From positions 186,001 through 250,000 of the forward strand of contig CAVPDS010000030.1 in assembly GCA_963702695.1 (NCBI GenBank): a stretch of DNA of 64,000 nucleotides. The letters run 5' to 3'. The position numbers and the translations under genes were made by a program. The stretch's first letter is position 1; each line of letters begins with the position of its first letter. The notes under the pieces are model-generated. The model was not told the origin of the DNA and did not search any database. It saw nothing but the letters and a program-made list of their open reading frames with translations. Positions 18,208 through 25,507 of the stretch are shown one piece after another. Origin of the DNA: VAZQ01 sp963702695 (GTDB lineage Bacteria > Pseudomonadota > Alphaproteobacteria > Rhizobiales > Xanthobacteraceae).

Positions 18208-19464
18208 TTAAAGCTTCTGCACGCCGGAAAGCTTCTGCACCCCGGCGCGCAAGAGCTCGATGACCAGTTCGTTGACGGCGTCAAAGGCGCGCCCCGGCAG
18301 GGTGCCGGTACTGACGTCCGCGCCTGAGCTCAGGGGAACTTCGAGCACCATGAAATCGCCGCGCCAGACCTTCAGCACGCCAATCCGTTGGCCCTTCTGG
18401 ATCGGTGCCATCACCGGCCCGGAATACACCGCGCGCGCTATGATCCGCTCGCGCGCGGCGCGCGGCACCATTAGCCGTACCTCCTTGGGCGCGACCAGCG
18501 GGACGTAGCCCTGCTCGCCGCCATAGGTCTTGGCGTCGGCAATGATCTGGCCGTTCTCGAACAGGAGGCTGGACTGAAAATTGTGGAAGCCCCATTCGAG
18601 GAGCTTCTTGGATTCCTCGGCACGTTCCTTCTCAGACTTGAGACCGTTGACCACCACGATCAGTCGCAGCCCGTTCTGTACCGCCGAGCCGACGAGGCCG
18701 TACCCCGCCTCCTTGGTGAAGCCGGTCTTAAGCCCGTCGGCGCCGATGTTCATCGCGAACAGCGGATTGCGGTTGGTCTGCCGGATCTTGTTGTAGGTGA
18801 ATTCGCGCTCGCCATAGAGGCTGTAGAAATCCGGATAGGTCTCAATGATGTACTGCGCGAGTTTGGCGAGCTCGCGCACCGTCATGAGCTGGCGCGGGTC
18901 CGGAAGCCCGTTCGAATTGCCAAAGGTTGCCTTGTTCAAGCCGAGCTCGCGCGCCCGCTGGGTCATTCGCTCGGCGAATTTCTCCTCGGTGCCCGAGAGC
19001 CCCTCCGCAAGCGCGATGCAGGCGTCGTTGCCCGACTGGATGATTACGCTGTGCAGGAGCTCGTCGACCGTCGGCCGGGCGTTGATCGGAACGAACATGC
19101 TCGACGTATGCGAGGGCGCTCCACCTTTGCGCCACGCGTAGGTGCTGACGACAAACTGGTCGGTCAGCTTGAGGCGTCCCTGCTTGATCTCGTTGAGGAC
19201 GATTTCCGTCGTCATCAACTTGGACAAACTCGCGGGCGGGATAAGATCGTCAGCGTTCTTCTCGTACAGAACGCTGCCGCCGTCGGCATCGATAAGGATC
19301 GCGTGCGGCGCCGCAGTCTGAAAACCGCCGGCCCCGCCCTCGTCCTTCTTGGCGACCGGACCGAGCGCGGGCGCGGCAACGGCAGAAGCGACCGCGCAGG
19401 CCATGAGACCGGCGACAAGCCATCGCCTCGATGCCTGAGGCAAGCGGAACATCATTCTGCGCAT
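18208..19464 (-). CDS. D-alanyl-D-alanine carboxypeptidase (PBP5/6 family)
   Basis: 418-aa low-molecular-mass penicillin-binding protein that trims pentapeptide stems. A signal peptide covers about residues 1-31. Active-site motifs are S79-L-S-K82 (PASLSKLM), S144-G-N146 (IQSGNDACIA) and K246-T-G248 (DGLKTGFT). The C-terminal PBP5-type beta domain follows, then a terminal anchor-like stretch ending GVQKLSGVQKL, which contains a short tandem duplication. It lies between rlpA and tmk in a cell-wall cluster; the exact dac letter is not assigned. Confidence 0.93.
   Translation of the reverse strand: MRRMMFRLPQASRRWLVAGLMACAVASAVAAPALGPVAKKDEGGAGGFQTAAPHAILIDADGGSVLYEKNADDLIPPASLSKLMTTEIVLNEIKQGRLKLTDQFVVSTYAWRKGGAPSHTSSMFVPINARPTVDELLHSVIIQSGNDACIALAEGLSGTEEKFAERMTQRARELGLNKATFGNSNGLPDPRQLMTVRELAKLAQYIIETYPDFYSLYGEREFTYNKIRQTNRNPLFAMNIGADGLKTGFTKEAGYGLVGSAVQNGLRLIVVVNGLKSEKERAEESKKLLEWGFHNFQSSLLFENGQIIADAKTYGGEQGYVPLVAPKEVRLMVPRAARERIIARAVYSGPVMAPIQKGQRIGVLKVWRGDFMVLEVPLSSGADVSTGTLPGRAFDAVNELVIELLRAGVQKLSGVQKL
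18210..18245. repeat. 18-nt tandem duplication at the 3' end of the carboxypeptidase gene
   Basis: Two 18-nt copies (18210-18227 and 18228-18245), starting AAAGCTTCTGCAC and differing at one base, encode the repeated GVQKLS/GVQKL tail. It looks like a recent slippage duplication adding six residues before the stop. Confidence 0.85.
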
Positions 19465-19651
19465 TGATCAAAAACGGCGGCCGCGGCAACCCGCACGCGA
19501 TGGTAACTCGTGCTATTCCAGCCGGCCCTGCTTAGAAGGCAAAACAGGCAAAATCAATGCCGCGTGCGCGACATCCGCGCGCAGATTCGTGACGGCAGTG
19601 CCTTTTTCCCTACGCCGCCAGCCTGGGCGGCATTTGGAACACCGGCGCCGA

Positions 19652-20569
19652 TCAATAGAGACCGCGCCCGCTCATCAGGCCCATTGAGCCGTCACTGCGA
19701 ATGAATCCGGCGATGGGATCGGCGGCTTGGCCTGCGCCGACGGAGGGAGAGCGGTCCTGCGCGATGCGATCATCCGGACGAACCGAGTTCGGCAGTTTCA
19801 CGACCGATCTGGCCTGGGGCCGCCCAGATGGCGGGTCCGGGCTTTGCAGCACCAGTCGACCTGGCGCCGCGGAGGCATAAACCGGTCGATCAGCGGCGAC
19901 CGGCTCGGGATTGCGTTCGCGACTGGCGCCAGCCGCGGGGAGGAAGGGCTTGGCCGAGGCCACCATGATTCGGGACGGCGCGGGCGCCGGCCCCCCTTCC
20001 CGCAACGTCGCGAGCAGCATGGTGTCGTCGCTGCCTTCGAGCGGCGCACGCCCGACATATTCCACCCGCACATTGGCAAGGCCGTTGCCGTAGAAGCCAA
20101 GCGCTTGCGCCGCTCCGATGGAAAGGTCCATGACCCGGTTGCGGGCATACGGGCCGCGGTCGTTCACGCGCACGATGATGGACTTGTGATTGTCAAGATT
20201 GGTGACGCGCGCATAGCTCGGCAGCGGCATAGTCGGATGCGCCGCCGAGATCGCGTGCATGTCGTAGATCTCCCCGTTGGCGGTGAGCCGGCCGTGGAAA
20301 TCGGGTCCATACCAGGAGGCAACGCCTTCAGAGCGATAGGACGGATTTTCGGACGGATAGTAAGTCCGCCCGTTGATGCTGTAAGGCTGGCCAACGCTAT
20401 ATCTGCCGCCGCCTTTGGGAACGGGCTCACCATCGGCGATGAGCCTCGGACTGTAGTTGGAGTTCTTGCCGAAATTGGATGAGCACTGGGCAAGCACAAG
20501 CGCACACCCGGCGATTACGCCGAAATGCGCCATGCGGCCCCATGTTGCTCGACTGGCCCCCCGGCCCAT
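19652..20569 (-). CDS. rlpA: RlpA-like septal ring lytic transglycosylase lipoprotein
   Basis: About 305 aa, a double-psi beta-barrel (RlpA/expansin-like) protein. A lipobox ALVLAQC puts the lipidated Cys near residue 29. The DPBB domain runs from EGVASWYGPDFHGRLTANGEIYD through AAHPTMPLPSYARVTNL to VNDRGPYARNRVMDLS. A low-complexity, Pro/Ser-rich C-terminus has no recognisable SPOR domain. The start at 20569 is preferred for a GAGGG site just upstream and a basic n-region; 20611 is the longer alternative. RlpA proteins cleave peptide-poor glycan at the septum in studied species. Confidence 0.85.
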   Translation of the reverse strand: MGRGASRATWGRMAHFGVIAGCALVLAQCSSNFGKNSNYSPRLIADGEPVPKGGGRYSVGQPYSINGRTYYPSENPSYRSEGVASWYGPDFHGRLTANGEIYDMHAISAAHPTMPLPSYARVTNLDNHKSIIVRVNDRGPYARNRVMDLSIGAAQALGFYGNGLANVRVEYVGRAPLEGSDDTMLLATLREGGPAPAPSRIMVASAKPFLPAAGASRERNPEPVAADRPVYASAAPGRLVLQSPDPPSGRPQARSVVKLPNSVRPDDRIAQDRSPSVGAGQAADPIAGFIRSDGSMGLMSGRGLY

Positions 20570-20743
20570 CCAACCCTCGCGAATCTCCCGCCGCCCGAGC
20601 ATTAACGACAAATGATCGCGGCGGGAATGAGGTTTGACGGTTCCACGCGCGGAATTGTGGTAAATGCCATGTTTTCACCTCGGGCTCATACCGGTGGCCT
20701 GCCTGTCGGCGCTCGGCTCGCTTGAAACCGGCAGCCGCCGCGC

Positions 20744-22207
20744 CTAGCGCGTCGGCGCGGTCTTGCGGAACTGGCCCTGCCATTTGGCCGCCATGGCGGC
20801 GCGCGGCACTTCCTCCCCACGCAGATAGACCTTGTTGATCCGCCGCGTGTTGGCGATGTTATCGAGCGGATTGGCATCGAGCACGATGAAATCCGCGCTC
20901 CGGCCTGCGGCCACCAAGCCGGTGTTGAGTCCCACGATATCGGCGGAATCCTTCGTCGACGCGACGATCGCCTCGGACGGCGTCATGCCCATCGCGACAT
21001 AACTTTCGATCGCCATGTGGTTGAAATAGCCGATCAGGAACCGCGACTGCCCGGTGTCGGTGCCCATGACGACGCGCATGCCCGCCGCCCGCAGCTTCAT
21101 CATGTTGCCGCCGTCGTCAGCGAGCGTCTTGCGCGCGCGCTCGGTGGCAGCCGGCGTCATCTTCGCCAGCGGGTCGGCCCAATATTGCTGAATCTGTTGC
21201 GGAGAATAGGTTTCCCGGAGCAGCGGATCGTCGAGCCACGCCGGGTGTGGCCCTTGCGAACTCATCCAGGCTGTCTGCAGGCCCGGCGTCACCCACATGA
21301 TCGGGTAATAGTTGCGCGCGATCCGATCCTTGACGATCGAGATGATTTCGTCGTCGACGACATCGCCGCCGCGCACCGGAGTGTGCAGCCAGCCCTCGAC
21401 GCCCGCACGCATCAGCACCTTGGCGTCTGCCAGCTTGACATTATGAACGCCGACCGGAACGCCGAATTTGTGCGCCTCGTCGGCGATCGCCTCGATCAGC
21501 GGCGGCGTCAGCGTCTTCACGCGGCCATTGCGGTCGTCCACCCAGATCTTGATGAACTCGGGTTTCATCTTCACGTAGTCCTGAACGGCGGCGCGGGCTT
21601 CCTCCGGCGTCGTCACCGGATACATCACGTCGGCCCTGGAGGGATGCCCCTGTGCGCCCGCACCCGGCCACGCCATCCCAGCGCCCGCCGTCCGGAACAA
21701 CGCCGCACCCGGAACGACTTCCTCGCGCAGCCGCAGCGGCACGTCGCCCCAGCGGGTGCGGCCACCCTTCATGTCCGAGCGGTCGACCAGGTCGCCGATC
21801 CCAACCGCCGCGCCGACCCCGTGGTAGGCCAAGCGCTGCATGTGATCGATGAGATTGTCCCGCGTGAACATTTCCTTCGACATCGTCCCTTCGGGAACGT
21901 TCTGGAATCCGAAATGCCCGTGCAGGTCGACCATCGTCGGCATCACGGTCTTGCCACTGAGGTCGATGCGGGTGGCGCCGGCGGGGACCGGAACCTCGCC
22001 GCGCCGGCCCACCCGCGTGAACTGATTGTTCTCGACGATGAAGGCGGAGTTATCGATCACGCCGCCGTCCCCGGTAATGAGGCGCGCGCCTTCGAACACC
22101 GTCACGCGCGGGGGAGTCTGGCCCTGAGCCGGCGCGATACCGGCGACCACGAGGGCGAGGCCGATCCAACTAATGAGCTGAGAAACGAATCGTTTTCCTC
22201 GAAACAT
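20744..22207 (-). CDS. Secreted amidohydrolase (metal-dependent), paralogue 1
   Basis: 487-aa amidohydrolase-superfamily protein with an N-terminal signal peptide (about residues 1-29). It begins with the amidohydrolase beta-sandwich (FEGARLITGDGG, DLSGKTVMPTMVDLHGHFG), giving the HxH metal pair. Later barrel ligands include VGVHNVKL and MGTDTG, and it ends LDANPLDNIANTRRINKVYLRG. A GGAGGAGG ribosome site precedes the ATG. A related gene lies at 25508-26914. Similarity is to imidazolonepropionase/dipeptidase-like hydrolases, but the substrate is unknown. Confidence 0.85.
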   Translation of the reverse strand: MFRGKRFVSQLISWIGLALVVAGIAPAQGQTPPRVTVFEGARLITGDGGVIDNSAFIVENNQFTRVGRRGEVPVPAGATRIDLSGKTVMPTMVDLHGHFGFQNVPEGTMSKEMFTRDNLIDHMQRLAYHGVGAAVGIGDLVDRSDMKGGRTRWGDVPLRLREEVVPGAALFRTAGAGMAWPGAGAQGHPSRADVMYPVTTPEEARAAVQDYVKMKPEFIKIWVDDRNGRVKTLTPPLIEAIADEAHKFGVPVGVHNVKLADAKVLMRAGVEGWLHTPVRGGDVVDDEIISIVKDRIARNYYPIMWVTPGLQTAWMSSQGPHPAWLDDPLLRETYSPQQIQQYWADPLAKMTPAATERARKTLADDGGNMMKLRAAGMRVVMGTDTGQSRFLIGYFNHMAIESYVAMGMTPSEAIVASTKDSADIVGLNTGLVAAGRSADFIVLDANPLDNIANTRRINKVYLRGEEVPRAAMAAKWQGQFRKTAPTR

Positions 22208-22317
22208 CGGACGCCTCCTCCGCCTTTTTGTTTGTGATCAGTTGCGCTTGGCATCTGGCCACCATCGAACGTGAGAATGCGTCTTTCCACCCGCGATAGC
22301 AACATGATCGAACGCCA

Positions 22318-22353
22318 CCGGAACAGATGTTCCGGCTGATTACGGCCGGTAAT
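22318..22353. promoter_or_regulatory. Two palindromes in a divergent intergenic region
   Basis: CCGGAACA-GA-TGTTCCGG (22318-22335) is a perfect 8+8 inverted repeat. It is followed at once by ATTAC-GGCCG-GTAAT (22339-22353). They lie in the 310-nt gap between the amidohydrolase (minus) and the small basic protein (plus), placed where operators for either gene would be. No known regulator consensus was matched. Confidence 0.4.
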
Positions 22354-22395
22354 AAGCGGAGGCGTGAAATAAATATAGCAAATATTTGCCTGCAG

Positions 22396-22410
22396 TGATT
22401 CTCATTATCA
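22396..22410. promoter_or_regulatory. Candidate Fur-family box
   Basis: TGATTCT-C-ATTATCA matches the 7-1-7 Fur consensus TGATAAT-N-ATTATCA at 12 of 14 arm positions. It lies in an AT-rich stretch (about 22360-22440) that stands out from the GC-rich surroundings, 108 nt before the small basic protein and about 190 nt before the amidohydrolase start. Rhizobial iron control often uses Irr/RirA/Mur instead, so this needs an experimental test. Confidence 0.4.
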
Positions 22411-22517
22411 CCATTGCTAAATAGACAATTTGAGTTTACACGCGTAGGTTCATCACCATGCGCAGCGCCTTGCCGGCACCGCATTTCGATTTCACAAGCA
22501 GCAAAGGATGTGAACAC

Positions 22518-22727
22518 GTGGCAAAGAAAACTCGGAAGGCAAAGAGCGCAAAGAAGAACGGACGGTCATCGCGGCGTCCTTGGTCGAAGGACGACGTGCG
22601 TGAACTGAAAACCCATTCGAAAAAGAAAACCCCGGTGTCTGCGATTTCCCGCACGATGAAGCGTACCGTTGGCGCGTTGCGGCAGCAGGCCTTCAAGCTC
22701 GGCTTGTCGCTCGGGCATCGCCGGTAA
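22518..22727 (+). CDS. Small basic protein with SANT/Myb-like helix pattern
   Basis: 69-aa Lys/Arg-rich protein. A basic N-tail (AKKTRKAKSAKKNG) is followed by RPWSKDDVRELKTHSKKKTPVSAISRTMKRTVGALRQQAFKLGLSL. The WS-x-D-x-x-x-L opening and the final R-T-x-G-A-L-R-Q-x-A helix resemble small SANT/homeodomain-like proteins common in rhizobia, which suggests DNA binding. The GTG at 22518 is chosen for the AAAGGA site 9 nt upstream; the frame is open further 5' without a better start. Function unknown. Confidence 0.7.
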   Translation: MAKKTRKAKSAKKNGRSSRRPWSKDDVRELKTHSKKKTPVSAISRTMKRTVGALRQQAFKLGLSLGHRR

Positions 22728-23080
22728 TTGACCGTCGATTTACGCGCTCACCCTTATCGAGGGTTGTGCCGACCAAGGCTTGCGCCAATTGAGTGTCGGA
22801 CGCACGAGATGCGTCCCGACGGCAAAGATTGGCGGCGCAAGAGTTCTGACGCCGAACGCGCTTAACGGCAAAATCCCGGCGATAACGCTTCCAACAACAA
22901 GAGCGCTTCGACCGATGCGAATTTCAGGAGCCGGGCACCTGCGCCCGGCCCCTTGGGAATTGTTTTGTGAGATAATTGAACCGGTTGAGCGGGCACTGGT
23001 TTCGCTGCCGCGGCTCCTGTATACCCTCGGCGCCAAGACGTGCGGCACCTCCAAACCAAGCGTATCATTTCGTCTGTCGT
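22728..23080. other. 353-nt gap before tRNA-Arg with hairpins, no gene recognised
   Basis: No convincing coding frame is seen. A hairpin GTCGGACGCA / TGCGTCCCGAC (22795-22820, one bulged C) and a short CCGGGC/GCCCGG stem near 22933-22950 could serve as terminators after the small basic gene. TGTATA near 23020 may be the -10 of the tRNA promoter, but no good -35 is paired with it. Confidence 0.4.
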
Positions 23081-23156
23081 GTCCCCGTAGCTCAGTTGGA
23101 AGAGCATGGGATTTCTAATCCCACGGTCGCAGGTTCGAGTCCTGCCGGGGACGCCA
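23081..23156 (+). tRNA. tRNA-Arg (anticodon UCU)
   Basis: 76 nt that fold as a canonical cloverleaf. The acceptor GTCCCCG pairs with CGGGGAC. The D-arm GCTC/GAGC encloses AGTTGGAA. The anticodon stem TGGGA/TCCCA encloses TTTCTAA with anticodon TCT. The T-arm is GCAGG-TTCGAGT-CCTGC, followed by discriminator G and an encoded CCA. It reads the rare AGA codon. A probable insertion-sequence end lies 10 nt after it. Confidence 0.97.
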
Positions 23157-23165
23157 ATTCAATTG

Positions 23166-23216
23166 TGTCCGGCCCGGAGACATGGGTGACAGAAGGTACC
23201 TAAGGCATGGGTGACA
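23166..23216. mobile_element. Probable insertion-sequence end remnant (IS481-like)
   Basis: The segment opens TGTCCGGCCCGGAGA and contains two exact copies of CATGGGTGACA (23181-23191 and 23206-23216), 25 nt apart. Terminal regions of IS481-type elements commonly carry a TGTCC start and repeated ATGGGTGAC transposase-binding motifs. No transposase gene is in the window, so this would be a solo end. The family name is from memory of such ends and needs a database comparison. Confidence 0.5.
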
Positions 23217-23241
23217 ACCTCGGGCAGACCGGGATTCGTTG

Positions 23242-24216
23242 ATGCGATTGCAGTTCACCTTTGCCGCCGGGAACTATGATTTCGTCCGCCCACTGGCCGA
23301 CGGCATGGTTAAGGCCGACGGGATCGATCTTAATGTGCTGAGCGCCATGGGTTCTGGCGAGCGCCATTACCGCATGGGGCACAGCCACGAGTTCGACCTC
23401 TGCGAGTTCAATGCCGCCGCCTACCTCGCCGCGCGCGATCGCGGCGTCGATTGGATGGCGCTGCCGGTGTTCCTGCACCGCCGATTTCGCCATGGGTTCG
23501 TTTTCGTCAATCCGGCCAAGGGCATCCGGACGCCAGCTGACCTGCGCGGGAAACGCGTCGGCGGTCCGACATTTCTCGCCGCCGGCAACGTCTGGATGCG
23601 CGGCATCCTGGAGGAACACCATGCCGCACCGCATCGCGACATCACCTGGGTGGTCGAGCGCGCGGATGCGGTTGAATTCGAGCCGGCGGCGGGCTTGCGG
23701 GTCGAGCCGGCGCCGGCCGGCCTGCGGGCGGAAAAGATGATGCTCGACGGTACGCTCGACGCCATCCTCTCGCCCGATCTGCCGCTCGCCTTCCTGCAAG
23801 GCGACAAGCGCATCGCGCGCCTGTTCGCCGACAACAAGGGCGCCGAGATCGATTACTACAAGTCGACCGGTATTTTCCCGATCATGCACGTCACGTTGAT
23901 CAAGCGAGAGATCGTCGAGCGCCACCCCTGGGTGCCGGACAATCTGATGAAAGCCTTCAACCAGGCCAAGGAGATCGCCTATCGGCGGGTCCTCAACCCA
24001 CGCAACGTGGCACTCGCCTGGGTGCGCAATGCACTCGAGGAGCAGCTCGGCGTGCTCGGCCCCGACCCCTGGGAATTCGGGCTCACGCCGAAGAATCGCA
24101 AGACGCTCGCGACGCTGCAGCGCTATGCCGTACAGCAAGGGATTGTGCGGAGGGAGCGTGCGTTGGAAGAACTGTTCATCGATGCCGGGCGCGTCAGCAT
24201 CCCCGAAGAAGTATAG
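23242..24216 (+). CDS. 4,5-dihydroxyphthalate decarboxylase-like / periplasmic-binding-fold protein
   Basis: 324-aa protein without a signal peptide. It starts MRLQFTFAAGNYDFVRPLADGMVKADGIDLNVL and includes DLCEFNAAAYLAARDRGVDWMALPVFLHRRFRHGF, which is typical of proteins annotated as 4,5-dihydroxyphthalate decarboxylase (Pht5-like) with a type 2 periplasmic-binding fold. Many members are probably solute-binding or enzyme-like proteins of aromatic catabolism, and no phthalate genes are adjacent. The ATG at 23242 follows an insertion-sequence remnant and has no clear ribosome site; TTG at 23239 is the alternative. Confidence 0.7.
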   Translation: MRLQFTFAAGNYDFVRPLADGMVKADGIDLNVLSAMGSGERHYRMGHSHEFDLCEFNAAAYLAARDRGVDWMALPVFLHRRFRHGFVFVNPAKGIRTPADLRGKRVGGPTFLAAGNVWMRGILEEHHAAPHRDITWVVERADAVEFEPAAGLRVEPAPAGLRAEKMMLDGTLDAILSPDLPLAFLQGDKRIARLFADNKGAEIDYYKSTGIFPIMHVTLIKREIVERHPWVPDNLMKAFNQAKEIAYRRVLNPRNVALAWVRNALEEQLGVLGPDPWEFGLTPKNRKTLATLQRYAVQQGIVRRERALEELFIDAGRVSIPEEV

Positions 24217-24247
24217 CGCTCACGGATTAGCTAAAATCCGAATGATC

Positions 24248-24277
24248 CGGTCGTCCCCGCGCCAGCAGGGACGACCG
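24248..24277. repeat. CGGTCGTCCC hairpin, likely bidirectional terminator
   Basis: CGGTCGTCCC (24248-24257) and GGGACGACCG (24268-24277) make a perfect 10-bp stem with a 10-nt loop. It sits midway in a 101-nt gap between two convergent genes. The GTCGTCCCCGCG start is of a type often seen as a dispersed repeat in Bradyrhizobium-like genomes. A degenerate relative may lie at 56094-56114. Confidence 0.65.
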
Positions 24278-24317
24278 AGAATGTTGCAAGCGCACGAGTG
24301 TCGTCCGACAGCTCCCA

Positions 24318-25424
24318 CTATCGGCTCGCGGTCGTCATGCCCTTGAACACCAGCTTCTGCATGCCGGACGAGGTCTGCGCGATGTAGATGTTGCCCTTGG
24401 AATCGACCTGGATGTGGTGACCCGCCCCAATGATGCCGGCGGGCTGGATCTGCCCGACGATTTCAAACGCCTTGCGATCGATGATCGTGATGCCCTTCCC
24501 GCTCCCGACATAGAGGAACTGCTGCTCGGGGTCGGGGGACAGCGCAAGGTTGCGCGCGAACGGCACGTCGGTCTTGATGATCTGCTTCAGGAATTTGCCG
24601 TCCTGCGTGAACATCTGGACGCGGCGGTTCTCGCGATCAGCGACGTAGACGTTGCCGTCCTTCGAAACGCGCAGCGCATGCACGATGCTGAAATTCTGCG
24701 GCCCCTGCGGATCGGGGAAGGTCTTCGGGCTCACGATATCGCAATGGTCGTCATCCATCGGCTTGTTGCCGAAGGCCCCCCACATCCGTTTGTAGGCCCC
24801 GGTGTCGGCATCAAAGACGATGACGCGGTGATTGCCATAACCGTCCGCCACATAGACTTCGTTGGTCGGCTGGTACACGAACGCGTCCGCCGCGCGATGC
24901 ACGTTGGCAGTGTCCGCGTTACCCTTGCTTTGGTTGCTGTGGCCGATCTGCATCACAAACTTGCCTTCCTGCGTGAACTTGAGCAGGGCGTCGTCAGCGA
25001 CCGGCTTCAGGCCCCGGAAACCCGAAGCGGGACAGTTGTTTCCGCCGAGCCACACGAAGCCCTTGTAGTCGATATGAATGCCGTGTTCGCGCTGCGGCCA
25101 GTCAAAGCCAGCGCCGTCACCGCCCCAGCCCTTGATGAAATTGCCGGCGTTGTCGAATTCCATCACCGGCGGCGCCGCCATCGCGGCTTGCTCGGGCTTG
25201 AGCGTGCGCGGACGGTGCAGCATCCAGACGTTGTCCTGCGCGTCGACCGCGAAGCTCGATACGTCGCCGACCTTGTATTTTTCCGGCACCTTCGGCCAGG
25301 CGTGGTCGACTTCGAACGTCGGCAGACTGCGCGATTGCGCCGCCGCCGGGGAGACGACGAGCGCGTTGGTCGCGAGCGTGCAGAGGACAAGTGTCGCGAG
25401 AGCGGTCAGATTTCGGTATCTCAT
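24318..25424 (-). CDS. Secreted NHL/beta-propeller repeat protein
   Basis: 368 aa with a signal peptide ending near AAAQS (about residue 31). The body is built of NHL-like repeats, for example NEVYVADGYGNHRVIVFDAD, GNVYVADRENRRVQMFTQDGKF and QFLYVGSGKGITIID, giving a predicted six-bladed propeller as in peptidyl-alpha-hydroxyglycine lyase or NHL lactonases. The ATG at 25424 has a GGAGGA site 8 nt upstream. It lies 83 nt after amidohydrolase paralogue 2, in the same direction, so they may form an operon. Substrate unknown. Confidence 0.8.
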   Translation of the reverse strand: MRYRNLTALATLVLCTLATNALVVSPAAAQSRSLPTFEVDHAWPKVPEKYKVGDVSSFAVDAQDNVWMLHRPRTLKPEQAAMAAPPVMEFDNAGNFIKGWGGDGAGFDWPQREHGIHIDYKGFVWLGGNNCPASGFRGLKPVADDALLKFTQEGKFVMQIGHSNQSKGNADTANVHRAADAFVYQPTNEVYVADGYGNHRVIVFDADTGAYKRMWGAFGNKPMDDDHCDIVSPKTFPDPQGPQNFSIVHALRVSKDGNVYVADRENRRVQMFTQDGKFLKQIIKTDVPFARNLALSPDPEQQFLYVGSGKGITIIDRKAFEIVGQIQPAGIIGAGHHIQVDSKGNIYIAQTSSGMQKLVFKGMTTASR

Positions 25425-25507
25425 GATTTCCTCCGTGGTCGTAGGATTTTCTGTTAGTTGAGCTTTATCAGTCGCGGGATCTGGCGCCCCCGCACCGTGT
25501 CGAGCCG

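Noticed and set aside
22780..23118. Open frame just before and into tRNA-Arg
   Set aside because: It overlaps the tRNA gene, has no family resemblance and no ribosome site.
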